Source of the DNA: an uncultured Fibrobacter sp.
GTDB lineage: Bacteria > Fibrobacterota > Fibrobacteria > Fibrobacterales > Fibrobacteraceae
Assembly: GCA_946413655.1 (NCBI GenBank)
Contig: CAMKLO010000035.1
Span: forward strand, 1 to 36,109
Reading direction: 5' to 3'
Length of the DNA: 36,109 bases
Under the pieces are notes generated by a model that was given only the letters and a program-made list of their open reading frames with translations, was not told the DNA's origin and searched no databases. Numbering within the stretch: position 1 is the stretch's first letter; every line of letters starts with the position of its first letter. The translations under genes and the position numbers were made by a program. Below are positions 1 through 7,150 of this stretch, one piece after another.

Positions 1-1075
1 GAGCTAGCGCATAGACTTGTGTTTTCCACAAGTCGCCGAGAGCGCACATCACGCCACAGGTATCTCCGTACAAAGTGCAGTAGCCGACCATCGCCTCGCT
101 CTTGTTGCCGTTGCAAGTTACTCCGGCACCAACGATTGACGCCACGGTCGAAAGGATTGAAGCAGAACGCGTCCTAGCCTGCAAATTTTCGTGGTTGATT
201 CCGACGACATTCATAACCGTATCGTTACGGACAAATGAGCATCGTTCGAGAGTATGGCAAACCGATTCGAGGATTTCAGAAATCGGGGCTACCATGTAAG
301 GCGTTCCTAAGTTCTCGGCCAAGTCTCGAGCTGCATTCTTCGTCGTGTCGGAATTGAAGCGTGTCGGCATATTTACGAGGAACACGTTCTCCGGCCCAAT
401 CGCTTCGGCATAAAGAGCGGCAGAGACTGCGCTATCTATGCCTCCGCTGGCGCCTATCACCATGCGCGAAATATGGAACATTTTCAGGTTTTCACGGATC
501 ATGAACACGAGCGCATCATAAATTTCTGCAATCTCGCTTGCATAAGGCTTGGCTGATTCCGCATAAATCTGCACATGGCCATCGACAAATTCAACGACCG
601 CTTCGGCTTCTTTAAAGAGCGGCATTTCAAAAACGACTTTGCCATCGCAATCGAATATTCGACTGCCGCCAGCAAGCGCGTAAATGTTCTTACCGGTATT
701 GTCAGTCCCGACGCCGTTTAAACAAATGACTGGCATGGCGCAATCTTTTGCCAAATGCGAAAGTTCCTTGTTCTCGATTTCGCGACGGCCGACCACATAA
801 AAATCCGATCCGTGCGTTACGTGAGCCACGTTCAAAAGCGGCGTATCGTCGAGCACGTCACCGCACAAGAAGAACGGCATGTTGCCCGCAAACTTGCGGA
901 TTCCGGCCCAATCTACAGGGAGTGTCTTGTTAGAAGGGCCTGTCAAAGCATTTCGTGGAAACACGACGCAATCGACTTCAGCAGCCTTTGCTCGTTCAAA
1001 AGCCGATTTCATTGTTTGCATATTCGCCGAGACATTTCCCGGCAAAATCTTCATCTGCACCACGTAAAGTTTCAT
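1..1075 (-). CDS. nadE: NAD+ synthetase, N-terminal 358 residues (gene runs off the left edge)
   Basis: It makes NAD+ from nicotinic acid adenine dinucleotide, ATP and a nitrogen donor in the cytoplasm. The ATP-pyrophosphatase P-loop SGGIDS is at residues 210-215, and the family block NKSEAMVGYCTLYGD is at about 324-338. Residues 1-165 resemble the nitrilase-type glutaminase domain of glutamine-dependent NadE, starting MKLYVVQMKILPGN. The domain looks degenerate: the usual FPELALTG, which holds the catalytic Glu, reads FPRNALTG (residues 39-46), and the segment that should carry the catalytic Lys and Cys is shortened to about 20 residues. Free ammonia or another amidotransferase may therefore be the nitrogen source. 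The ATG at 1075 is the natural start because the alignment to the domain begins there. The 3' end is missing. The family call is secure; loss of glutaminase activity is inferred. Confidence 0.93.
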   Translation of the reverse strand, partial: MKLYVVQMKILPGNVSANMQTMKSAFERAKAAEVDCVVFPRNALTGPSNKTLPVDWAGIRKFAGNMPFFLCGDVLDDTPLLNVAHVTHGSDFYVVGRREIENKELSHLAKDCAMPVICLNGVGTDNTGKNIYALAGGSRIFDCDGKVVFEMPLFKEAEAVVEFVDGHVQIYAESAKPYASEIAEIYDALVFMIRENLKMFHISRMVIGASGGIDSAVSAALYAEAIGPENVFLVNMPTRFNSDTTKNAARDLAENLGTPYMVAPISEILESVCHTLERCSFVRNDTVMNVVGINHENLQARTRSASILSTVASIVGAGVTCNGNKSEAMVGYCTLYGDTCGVMCALGDLWKTQVYALA

Positions 1076-1100
1076 GATATAAACCTCTGGCAAAAAAAAT

Positions 1101-1135
1101 AAAAAATGTACCGCAGTTGCACGGTACAATTTTTT
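1101..1135. terminator. Bidirectional Rho-independent terminator
   Basis: A perfect 7-bp stem (TGTACCG at 1107-1113, CGGTACA at 1122-1128) with an 8-nt loop has an A-run on the left and a T-run on the right, so it can end transcription either way. On the minus strand it separates the lipoprotein gene at 1330-2718 from nadE. Confidence 0.7.
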
Positions 1136-1137
1136 AT

Positions 1138-1325
1138 TTAGTTACTAGAATTTAGTTACTAGATACTAGTTAATAGCTATTAGATATTAGCTAATAGTTA
1201 CTAGAAATTGCAATAAGAACATATCTAGTAACTAGTAACTTCGAACTTAGAACTGTGCCGTAGGCACCTCAGTAACTAGTAACTTAGAACTCATAACTGC
1301 GACGAAGTCGCCCTAGTAACTCTAA
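1138..1325. repeat. CTAG-rich intergenic repeat tract
   Basis: This AT-rich non-coding tract is built from variants of TTACTAG, CTAGTAACTAG and AACTTAGAACT. It contains eight CTAG tetramers in under 190 bp, a word that is usually rare in bacterial DNA. Two small perfect hairpins are embedded: GTGCC-gta-GGCAC (1255-1267) and GCGAC-gaa-GTCGC (1299-1311). A related tract follows the gene that ends at 12935. No gene is visible here. Confidence 0.75.
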
Positions 1326-1329
1326 AAAA

Positions 1330-2718
1330 TCACTCATATTGAACAGATTCAAAGGCTGTCGGAATCTTTGGCGTGTCCGGGTCGGAATGCTTGAACGAGA
1401 ACCCGTTGGATTTACTTTCAATTTCCCCGTAAATACTCGTCGTGCAGGCATCCTTGTTTAGACAGCCCCTGTTGCGCATCATGAGTTGGTTGCCGTAGAT
1501 TTCCCAGACTCCGCTCTTGGCTTCGATATTCTTGTTATTTTCGAAGGCGGCGAGTTGGTATGTGCCGTCTGCCTTTATCGTAAATTGCCATTCGATTCCG
1601 TTGTCGAGCGCTTGCCATTCACCGACAATCTTGTTCTTCTCTTGATAAGTGATGTCACCAAGGTCCTTGATAGTGCAACTCATTGCCTTGGCATTAGATC
1701 TGGTCGATGTAATGGTATTGTCGGTTCCGATTGTATAGCCGAACATGGTGGTCATGGACCTTGCGTTGTAGTAAGCCGGACGCATCAGCAACGTGCTGCG
1801 CTGTATGTCGTAATGTCCGCCAATCCAGTTAGCGACTTTGTTTGAAGCTGAATTTTCCAGGATGTACGAATTGTCGAAGAACGTAAACGACCTTGTCGTA
1901 TCGCCGTCGGTGCAGCTATAGACTTTGTTCTTTATGTCTTCGGCCTTGGTGACTTTACCTGCGGCCACTGCGACCTGGGCCTTTACGGCTTCGCTATAGT
2001 CCTTTGAGTCGTTGACGGCATACTTGACGACGCCTTCTTTATCGACAATGAAGGACAGTTTGACGCCCTTTTCCACCTCGCCCATAATCTTGTTTGCTTT
2101 CGGGGAATCAACGTATTCCATACCGACATTACCCTTGACGAAATTGACTTCGCCGTTTGCAAAGTCAACGAAGGTGGTGACCCACAAGGTATCTGGGACG
2201 CGGAGAGAGAAAAAGCCCTGCTTGCTGCCGGTCGAAAGGTAAATCTTTTCGCCAAACAAGTCGAGTTCCATGTTCTTTTCCAGATCTTCTAGCTTTGCTG
2301 CACGGGCACCGCTCGGAACAGCAACAGAAGATGAAGAAACCGCTGCGGATGAAGAAGACTTGACTTCGTTCACGCTGGAGGATGTTGCATCCTTGCCTGT
2401 AGAAGAAGAGGATTTGTTTTCTTTACTTGTACTGGAAGAGGATTCGTCCTTGTTCTTCACAGAAGATGAAGATTTGGCATCCTTCGAATCGGACGATTTC
2501 TTGTCATCCTTTTTAGAAGAGGAGGACTTGTTGTCGGATTTTTTGGAAGAGGAAGACTTGATGTCTTCGCATTCGTCCTCATCGCAATCATCTTCTTCGG
2601 AAGAAGACGAGATTTCTTGAGGGTCCTTTTTAGGGGAAGAGGGACTGTCGTCGTCACCGCAAGCTGTGAAGAGGAATGCGGAGGACACTAAAAGAGCTAG
2701 TAATTTTTTCTTATTCAT
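1330..2718 (-). CDS. Ser-rich lipoprotein with lipocalin-like C-terminal region
   Basis: The protein starts with a lipoprotein signal peptide (MNKKKLLALL...) and the lipobox FTAC, giving lipidated Cys20. Residues 21 to about 135 are a low-complexity linker of Ser runs mixed with Lys, Asp and Glu (SSSSKK, SSSSVK), typical of Fibrobacter surface proteins. The rest is a folded region of unknown family. Near the C-terminus IVGEWQ...WQFTIKADGTYQLA and GVWEIYGNQLMMRNRGC resemble the GxW and strand pattern of lipocalin-like lipoprotein domains, but this is only a shape match. It is probably periplasmic or surface exposed. It is a single gene with a terminator candidate at 1101-1135. Function is unknown. 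Confidence 0.85.
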   Translation of the reverse strand: MNKKKLLALLVSSAFLFTACGDDDSPSSPKKDPQEISSSSEEDDCDEDECEDIKSSSSKKSDNKSSSSKKDDKKSSDSKDAKSSSSVKNKDESSSSTSKENKSSSSTGKDATSSSVNEVKSSSSAAVSSSSVAVPSGARAAKLEDLEKNMELDLFGEKIYLSTGSKQGFFSLRVPDTLWVTTFVDFANGEVNFVKGNVGMEYVDSPKANKIMGEVEKGVKLSFIVDKEGVVKYAVNDSKDYSEAVKAQVAVAAGKVTKAEDIKNKVYSCTDGDTTRSFTFFDNSYILENSASNKVANWIGGHYDIQRSTLLMRPAYYNARSMTTMFGYTIGTDNTITSTRSNAKAMSCTIKDLGDITYQEKNKIVGEWQALDNGIEWQFTIKADGTYQLAAFENNKNIEAKSGVWEIYGNQLMMRNRGCLNKDACTTSIYGEIESKSNGFSFKHSDPDTPKIPTAFESVQYE

Positions 2719-2840
2719 ACCTTATAATATAATTTATTTAGTCCATTTTAGACCAACAAAAGTTTACAATTTACACGAGATAGACTTGTAAAAAGCTCAA
2801 TTTTTGCGAAAATGTATTATATGAAATGATTAATAAATAT

Positions 2841-2900
2841 GAGCACGCTTCGCTTGGGCTTTCTTATTACAATTGCCCATACCCCAGTAGCGTGCAAAAC
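2841..2900. repeat. Intergenic repeat segment shared with 35660-35750
   Basis: The stretch CGCTTCGCTT, then TTCTTATTACAATTGC, then CATACCCCA recurs in the same order, with changes, at 35662-35735 (CGCTTCGCTTT, TTCTAATTGCAAT, CATACCCCA). It is non-coding in both places. It lies between the lipoprotein start at 2718 and the epimerase stop at 3000. Confidence 0.5.
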
Positions 2901-2948
2901 GAGCGTCGCAAAAATATGCTTGCATATTTTTATGACCGAGTGCAGCCG
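2901..2948. repeat. Hairpin repeat element, copy A
   Basis: Left flank GAGCGTCGC (2901-2909), a 9-bp perfect hairpin AAAAATATG-cttg-CATATTTTT (2910-2931), and right flank GACCGAGTGCAGCCG (2934-2948). The same flanks with different hairpin stems occur at 26554-26600, 26665-26708 and 26737-26775. Read on the minus strand, the hairpin plus its T-run could also end transcription of the epimerase gene. Confidence 0.65.
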
Positions 2949-2950
2949 CA

Positions 2951-2982
2951 GACGCCGAAGGCGTCAAAGGGGCGACAGCCCC
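2951..2982. repeat. Two adjacent mini-hairpins
   Basis: GACGCC-gaa-GGCGTC (2951-2965) is followed by GGGGC-gaca-GCCCC (2969-2982). Both stems are perfect. They lie directly after copy A of the hairpin repeat and before the stop of the epimerase gene. Their role is unknown; they could be part of the repeat or of a terminator. Confidence 0.55.
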
Positions 2983-2999
2983 GTGCCCATACCTGCACT

Positions 3000-3872
3000 T
3001 CACACTTCGAACGGGCAACCTGGATGGTAATCGAGATCGCGTTCGGCTTCTTTGATGGACGGGGCGGCATCGTATAAAAATCCAGCCAAAGCTTGCTCGG
3101 CAGACACGCGCTTGCCTCCAATCCAGTTTTTCAGGACGGCAAGGCGCTTCGATACCCACCACGGGAGTGGTATCATCAGGTGATGCATTCCGGCAGCTTT
3201 AAGCACATACGAGGCCATCTCCGCCATCGTCATAACGGTTAAGCCCGCAAGGGCGTAAGTCTTTCCCACTGCATTCGGTTTAAGCCCGGCAACAGCGATT
3301 CCATTGACCAGATCTACACTGCGAACCGGACGTTTGAGGCATTTGCCGCCACCCGGCATAAAATAGACCGGGAACCGTTTCACGTAATCGCGGAACATAT
3401 TGAACTCGACTCCGCCTCCATCGCCAATCACAAGCGTCGGGCGTACAATCGTCCAGTCGAGCCCTGAAGCCTGCACTAGAGATTCCCCCTTCTTCTTGCT
3501 TTCGCCATACGGCGTGAGTACCGGATACGTCACAGATATGCTAGAAACATAGAGAAAACGGCGAACGCCTGCAAGCTTGCTTGCCATGAGCACGTTCCGT
3601 GTACCTTCGGTATTTACATGCTCGAACGCCCCGCGCTTTGTCGATAAGAGAATTGCCGCCAAATGATAGACGACATCCACCCCTTCAAACGCTTCACGAA
3701 TAGAATCAAAATCAGTCACGTCGCCGTAGCGGACATCCACCTCGCTCGGCAAAGACTGCGCCAAAGAATCGCCCGGAAGCGTCAAGACGCGGACACACAC
3801 GCCCCGTGCTATAAGTTCCCGGCACAACGCCTTCCCTACGACGCCGGCGCCACCCGTCAAAAGTGCAATCAT
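3000..3872 (-). CDS. NAD(P)-dependent epimerase/dehydratase (extended/atypical SDR)
   Basis: This 290-residue Rossmann-fold oxidoreductase begins MIALLTGGAGVVGKAL, and TGGAGVVG is the dinucleotide-binding TGxxGxxG motif. It continues with the DVVYHLAA block, VSSIS for the active-site Ser, and YGESKKK for the YxxxK pair. The NDUFA9/NAD-dependent epimerase type is likely. The substrate cannot be read from the sequence; a nucleotide sugar or a lipid-linked or steroid-like ketone are possibilities. The ATG at 3872 is chosen because the fold starts there and it lies just after the stop of the DnaA-like gene (3874-3876), so the two are probably co-transcribed. A longer upstream reading would overlap that gene by about 50 bp. 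Confidence 0.9.
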   Translation of the reverse strand: MIALLTGGAGVVGKALCRELIARGVCVRVLTLPGDSLAQSLPSEVDVRYGDVTDFDSIREAFEGVDVVYHLAAILLSTKRGAFEHVNTEGTRNVLMASKLAGVRRFLYVSSISVTYPVLTPYGESKKKGESLVQASGLDWTIVRPTLVIGDGGGVEFNMFRDYVKRFPVYFMPGGGKCLKRPVRSVDLVNGIAVAGLKPNAVGKTYALAGLTVMTMAEMASYVLKAAGMHHLMIPLPWWVSKRLAVLKNWIGGKRVSAEQALAGFLYDAAPSIKEAERDLDYHPGCPFEV

Positions 3873-3873
3873 G

Positions 3874-5352
3874 CTAGGCTTCCAGCATATAACGGATATC
3901 CTGGACGCGCCTTGCGAGGGACGCATCCTTCTCCATTTGCTTTTTTAGGGAATTTATGGCGGCGATTACAGTGGCATAGTCCCTGCAGAACATCGCGCCG
4001 ATATTCTGCAACGAATCCGTCGTGAGTTCACGGCAAAGGTACATCGCCACCTTGCGTGGCGTAGAAATCGCGGCAGACTGGCGCTTGGACGAAAGTTCGC
4101 AAACTTCGATGCGGTATTCCAGTGCTACGGCTTCGGCAATGTTTTTTGCTGTGAGTTCCATATGGCCGCCATGTTCCGACGGAGCAACAAGGCGTTTGAC
4201 GCTGTTCAAGTTCAGGTCCGCCTTGCAGAACATGTTCATCGCGCCGAGGAAGTTCAGGAGACCTTCAATCAGGCGCACGTTCTTGCGCGGCGGCATCGAG
4301 AGGTAACGGCAAATTTCTTCGCGGTCCGCCTTTGCAAACGGCAAATTCTCGGACTTTTTGCTAATCAAGTTCATGCGTGTCGCAAGGTCCGGTTCGTCAA
4401 TGCCCACGGCCACGCAAGATGCGAGCGGAGCAAGGAGCTTCTTGGAAATGCTCGGAATCGACGACCTCGAAGAACCGCGTTGCTCGTTATCCGTATCGAC
4501 AACCTTGAACAGGCTCGGATGACGGTCGCAAGAAATCACCACCTGCTTGCCTTCGGCGCGCAAATGCCTAATCAAGATGGCCAGTCGGTCTTGCGTCCAG
4601 AGACCCTTTTCCAGAAGTTGCACATCGTCGAGTAAAAGCACGTCGCAAAGCTCGTAGCGCTCGCGGAACTTCTGTGCGAGTTCACGTACGTTGCCTGTCT
4701 TGTTGTGGAGCGCAGAAGCCATCGCCGTCGCATCGCGCAAAAAGTCGTACGCGTGGCAATAGGCGATGGAGGCTTCAGGGCGACTCTTCTGGATTTTAGC
4801 CGCAATCGACTGCAGCAAGTGAGTCTTGCCAAGGCCGCTTTCGCCATAGACGAAAAGAGGATTCAAAGCCGGATCGCCGGGATTGTCGGCAACCGCCTGG
4901 CAAGCGCGGAATGCCGTAGAATTGCACTCCCCTTCCACAAAATTTTCAAAAGTATAACGGGCGTAAAGAGCCAGAGGCTGCTTCGGACGCTTCGGGGGCT
5001 TCGGAGCCTCCACCACTCGCGGAATCACAGGCATCGCGAGCCTGATTTCGGGAATCGGGTCTGAAGGAGCTATCTGACGGATGCGATAATCAACAAATTC
5101 ACTACCAAATACAGCCGCAAAGGACTTGCGCAACAAATCGCCATAGTGGGCGTTCACCCAGTTCTCGCGAAGTTCGTCAGGGACGGTGAGCAAGGCGTAG
5201 CCGTTGCACATACCCTCGAAACCAAGCGCGTCGAGAATCACGGCTCCAAAAAAGTCCTTGCATTCCGAACGCACGCGGTCGAGCACCTGTTGCCAGGGCG
5301 TCTCAGCAATATCCAACAAAGAAACAGTATTATCCACGATATAAAACACCAA
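3874..5352 (-). CDS. dnaA: DnaA-family AAA+ ATPase (replication initiator or divergent paralogue)
   Basis: The domain order is that of DnaA: domain I (residues about 19-95, W20 QQVLDRVR), a short basic/proline linker, an AAA+ core with Walker A GESGLGKTH (170-178) and Walker B LLLDD (239-243), sensor II NVR (358-360), and a C-terminal DNA-binding domain (about 400-492) containing RKVAMYLCRELT. Two signatures are abnormal. The arginine-finger segment (RLRSRF in typical DnaA) reads KLLAPL at 305-310, and the DnaA-box contact motif GRDHTT reads CRDYAT at 456-461. There is no dnaN, recF or gyrB beside it; an epimerase follows instead. The start is uncertain: TTG at 5352, GTG at 5349 and GTG at 5337 are possible and none has a clear ribosome binding site. 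DnaA family membership is sure; being the organism's main initiator is not. Confidence 0.85.
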   Translation of the reverse strand: MVFYIVDNTVSLLDIAETPWQQVLDRVRSECKDFFGAVILDALGFEGMCNGYALLTVPDELRENWVNAHYGDLLRKSFAAVFGSEFVDYRIRQIAPSDPIPEIRLAMPVIPRVVEAPKPPKRPKQPLALYARYTFENFVEGECNSTAFRACQAVADNPGDPALNPLFVYGESGLGKTHLLQSIAAKIQKSRPEASIAYCHAYDFLRDATAMASALHNKTGNVRELAQKFRERYELCDVLLLDDVQLLEKGLWTQDRLAILIRHLRAEGKQVVISCDRHPSLFKVVDTDNEQRGSSRSSIPSISKKLLAPLASCVAVGIDEPDLATRMNLISKKSENLPFAKADREEICRYLSMPPRKNVRLIEGLLNFLGAMNMFCKADLNLNSVKRLVAPSEHGGHMELTAKNIAEAVALEYRIEVCELSSKRQSAAISTPRKVAMYLCRELTTDSLQNIGAMFCRDYATVIAAINSLKKQMEKDASLARRVQDIRYMLEA

Positions 5353-5562
5353 TCAAGAGTACAAAAGAGCAAGCAAAAAATAAGAAAGGAAAACCGGAGA
5401 ACAACTACCCCTGACGAAAAATTTTTTAAATGCCCGTTTTTGCTCCAAAAAGGGCAATAAAATTTTAAAAACACTTTTTATCAGACTTTTTCCAGTTTAC
5501 ACCATTCTTACGAACGCACGAGCAACACAATTATCACTATACATTAGCACAACTTATCAACA
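5330..5562. promoter_or_regulatory. Cluster of DnaA-box-like sites upstream of the DnaA-like gene
   Basis: Four sites share the TTATC core of the DnaA box: TTATCCACG at 5330-5338 (one mismatch to the TTATCCACA consensus, inside the 5' end of the gene), TTATCAGAC at 5478-5486, TTATCACTA at 5531-5539 and TTATCAACA at 5554-5562. All are on the plus strand. They could serve autoregulation or origin function. In DNA this AT-rich some TTATC matches occur by chance. Confidence 0.35.
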
Positions 5563-5806
5563 GGAATTTTTTCAACTATCCCTTGACAAGATTTTTCTTA
5601 CTTAAAGCATACAAATTCAAAGCAAAATGGCATTTTTACGCAAAAAACGACACTTTTTTTACATAAGAAAAATGTAACTTACTGAAAATCAACAAGTTAC
5701 ACGAGTATTATAAAATGGAATTTTGGGGAAATTGGATGACTTGTCTTTGAAAAAATCGCCATCGAAACTGCAAAAAAAAACATTTTAGGCATTACAAATG
5801 ATTGCT
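5353..5806. other. 454-bp AT-rich intergenic region
   Basis: There is no convincing gene here. The region is strongly AT-rich with A- and T-runs and the DnaA-box-like sites listed separately. Near its left end it must hold the promoter of the DnaA-like gene, and near its right end (5772-5800) a T-run on the minus strand next to a weak CATTT/AAATG stem may end the FISUMP gene at 5807. Confidence 0.5.
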
Positions 5807-6694
5807 CTACAATAAATCATAAAAGTACTTAGGTAACGGTAAACCATACGGACCCTTTGTTATCGAAGTATCACTTGAAGTCTTGTTTATCTGCTTTTCA
5901 TATTTTGGAGTCAATGACATGCCATGATGCCCATATGTAGGCTTCAATGATGTATCAATTTCCGGTATTGTAACAGAGTAATCATAACCATCTTTATTTG
6001 CGACACATCGAACAGCCAAAAGGGCCCACTCTTTAAAATGGGTAAGTGTCCAAAAATCGCTTCCTGATTGGGCTGTCGTACGAAGTTTGATATTTGTATG
6101 AAGTATGAGTTTTCTATTTCGCGAAAGGGTTACTCTGGCTCGAGTATTTTTCCTCCATGAAGCTAGCAAATCGGCATGCCACCATTTCGACCAATGATCG
6201 TAAATTATGTATTCTTTCTTTCCCACATGGTATTTAACGTATTTAGGATAATCTTGAAAAAATACATTTTGCAAAAACGGATTTTTTTCAAGAAAAGCGG
6301 CTAATTCTATCCACTCCTCTGTTTTCGCCAAATGCCAACCACGAGGACAAGATGTAATAGCAATGTCCCATTTGTAATAGACTTTACGACAATTCTCAAT
6401 TGTTTCTTTTAACAAATTGATTGAGGTAGTATCATTTTCATCAACGAGAAAGTTTTTTAAACCATTGCCAGATTCGCAAAATAAATCGCCATTAAGAACA
6501 TTTTTCCATAATGTTGATTCTGGAATATAATGAAGATCATCCGCAAGCCATTTTGACGAATCCGTTTCGACAACATTATACGTTGATCCATCTCTTTCAT
6601 CTACAATGCTACTTTCATAGGCATTGTAAATATACGATTGAGCAATCGCATTCGTAATACATATACATAAGAATAGAAGGATTTTCATCGTCAT
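5807..6694 (-). CDS. Secreted FISUMP-domain protein
   Basis: FISUMP is a domain expanded in Fibrobacter with no proven function. The diagnostic blocks are VDERDGSTYNVVETDSSKW-LADDL (residues about 32-54), CPRGWHLAKTEEW (about 116-128) and the C-terminal AVRCV. A short hydrophobic signal peptide ends at about AIA-QS (residues 18-19) with no lipobox, so it is probably exported and released by signal peptidase I, unlike the two lipidated relatives at 26794 and 29162. The domain carries a long insertion between the CPRGWHL block and the end. The start could be the ATG at 6694 or the one at 6688; neither has a clear Shine-Dalgarno sequence. Base composition is more AT-rich than in neighbouring housekeeping genes. 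Confidence 0.85.
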   Translation of the reverse strand: MTMKILLFLCICITNAIAQSYIYNAYESSIVDERDGSTYNVVETDSSKWLADDLHYIPESTLWKNVLNGDLFCESGNGLKNFLVDENDTTSINLLKETIENCRKVYYKWDIAITSCPRGWHLAKTEEWIELAAFLEKNPFLQNVFFQDYPKYVKYHVGKKEYIIYDHWSKWWHADLLASWRKNTRARVTLSRNRKLILHTNIKLRTTAQSGSDFWTLTHFKEWALLAVRCVANKDGYDYSVTIPEIDTSLKPTYGHHGMSLTPKYEKQINKTSSDTSITKGPYGLPLPKYFYDLL

Positions 6695-7150
6695 TGATCA
6701 GTAAAGTTAATGTCATATTCCAATCTAGGAAAAAAACTCATCGTACCCGTAAGTTGAGTAAGATTTCCATCGAAATTACAGACAAAATTAGCCCAAATGA
6801 ATATTTAACACGCAACTTCACCACAATCTGTTGTAAACTATTATAAAGATAATTGTCATGACGATGATTGTAATTGTTGTATATTTTTTTCCAAGTGTTC
6901 CCAACATAATTTGTTGCATTACAATTACAAAAACAAAAAACAACCATACAAAAAAATTCATCGGCACCCCTAAATCGTTCACAGTTAGTTTTTCACAAAG
7001 CAAGTCTTATATTATTGTTAATTATAATTTTTTTTTGTATAATCCTGCACCATATAAATAGTTTGTTTAACTTTAGCATAGTCATCTATTATAAAAATAA
7101 GGAACAAACAGATGGGCCTGATTCCCACGCATATCTACTATCCGAACAAC
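6695..7150. other. 456-bp AT-rich spacer
   Basis: Apart from the possible small membrane protein at 6818-6961, no gene or strong structure is seen. The right part (7000-7070) has long T-runs and TATA-like stretches that could be promoter DNA on the minus strand. Confidence 0.4.
6818..6961 (-). CDS. Possible 47-residue two-helix membrane protein
   Basis: The reading frame from ATG 6961 encodes an almost wholly hydrophobic peptide with two predicted membrane helices (residues about 2-20 and 28-43) separated by the charged turn GKK. An AGGGG ribosome-binding-site-like sequence sits 5 nt before this ATG, which favours it over the upstream ATG at 7003. AT-rich DNA often gives such hydrophobic frames by chance, so this is tentative. 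No family is recognised. Confidence 0.3.
   Translation of the reverse strand: MNFFVWLFFVFVIVMQQIMLGTLGKKYTTITIIVMTIIFIIVYNRLW

Noticed and set aside
1138..1325. CRISPR-like array
   Set aside because: Repeat units are short, irregular and lack uniform spacers; no cas genes occur nearby.
2270..2620. Open plus-strand frame opposite the Ser-rich linker of the lipoprotein
   Set aside because: It is the antisense of a repetitive Ser codon run (giving poly-Glu/Ser) and has no start context; the minus-strand lipoprotein has a clear signal peptide and lipobox.
2830..3162. Possible small genes in the spacer between the first lipoprotein and the epimerase
   Set aside because: They run through hairpin repeats and the epimerase 3' end and have low-complexity Arg/Pro-rich products; the region is better explained by repeats.
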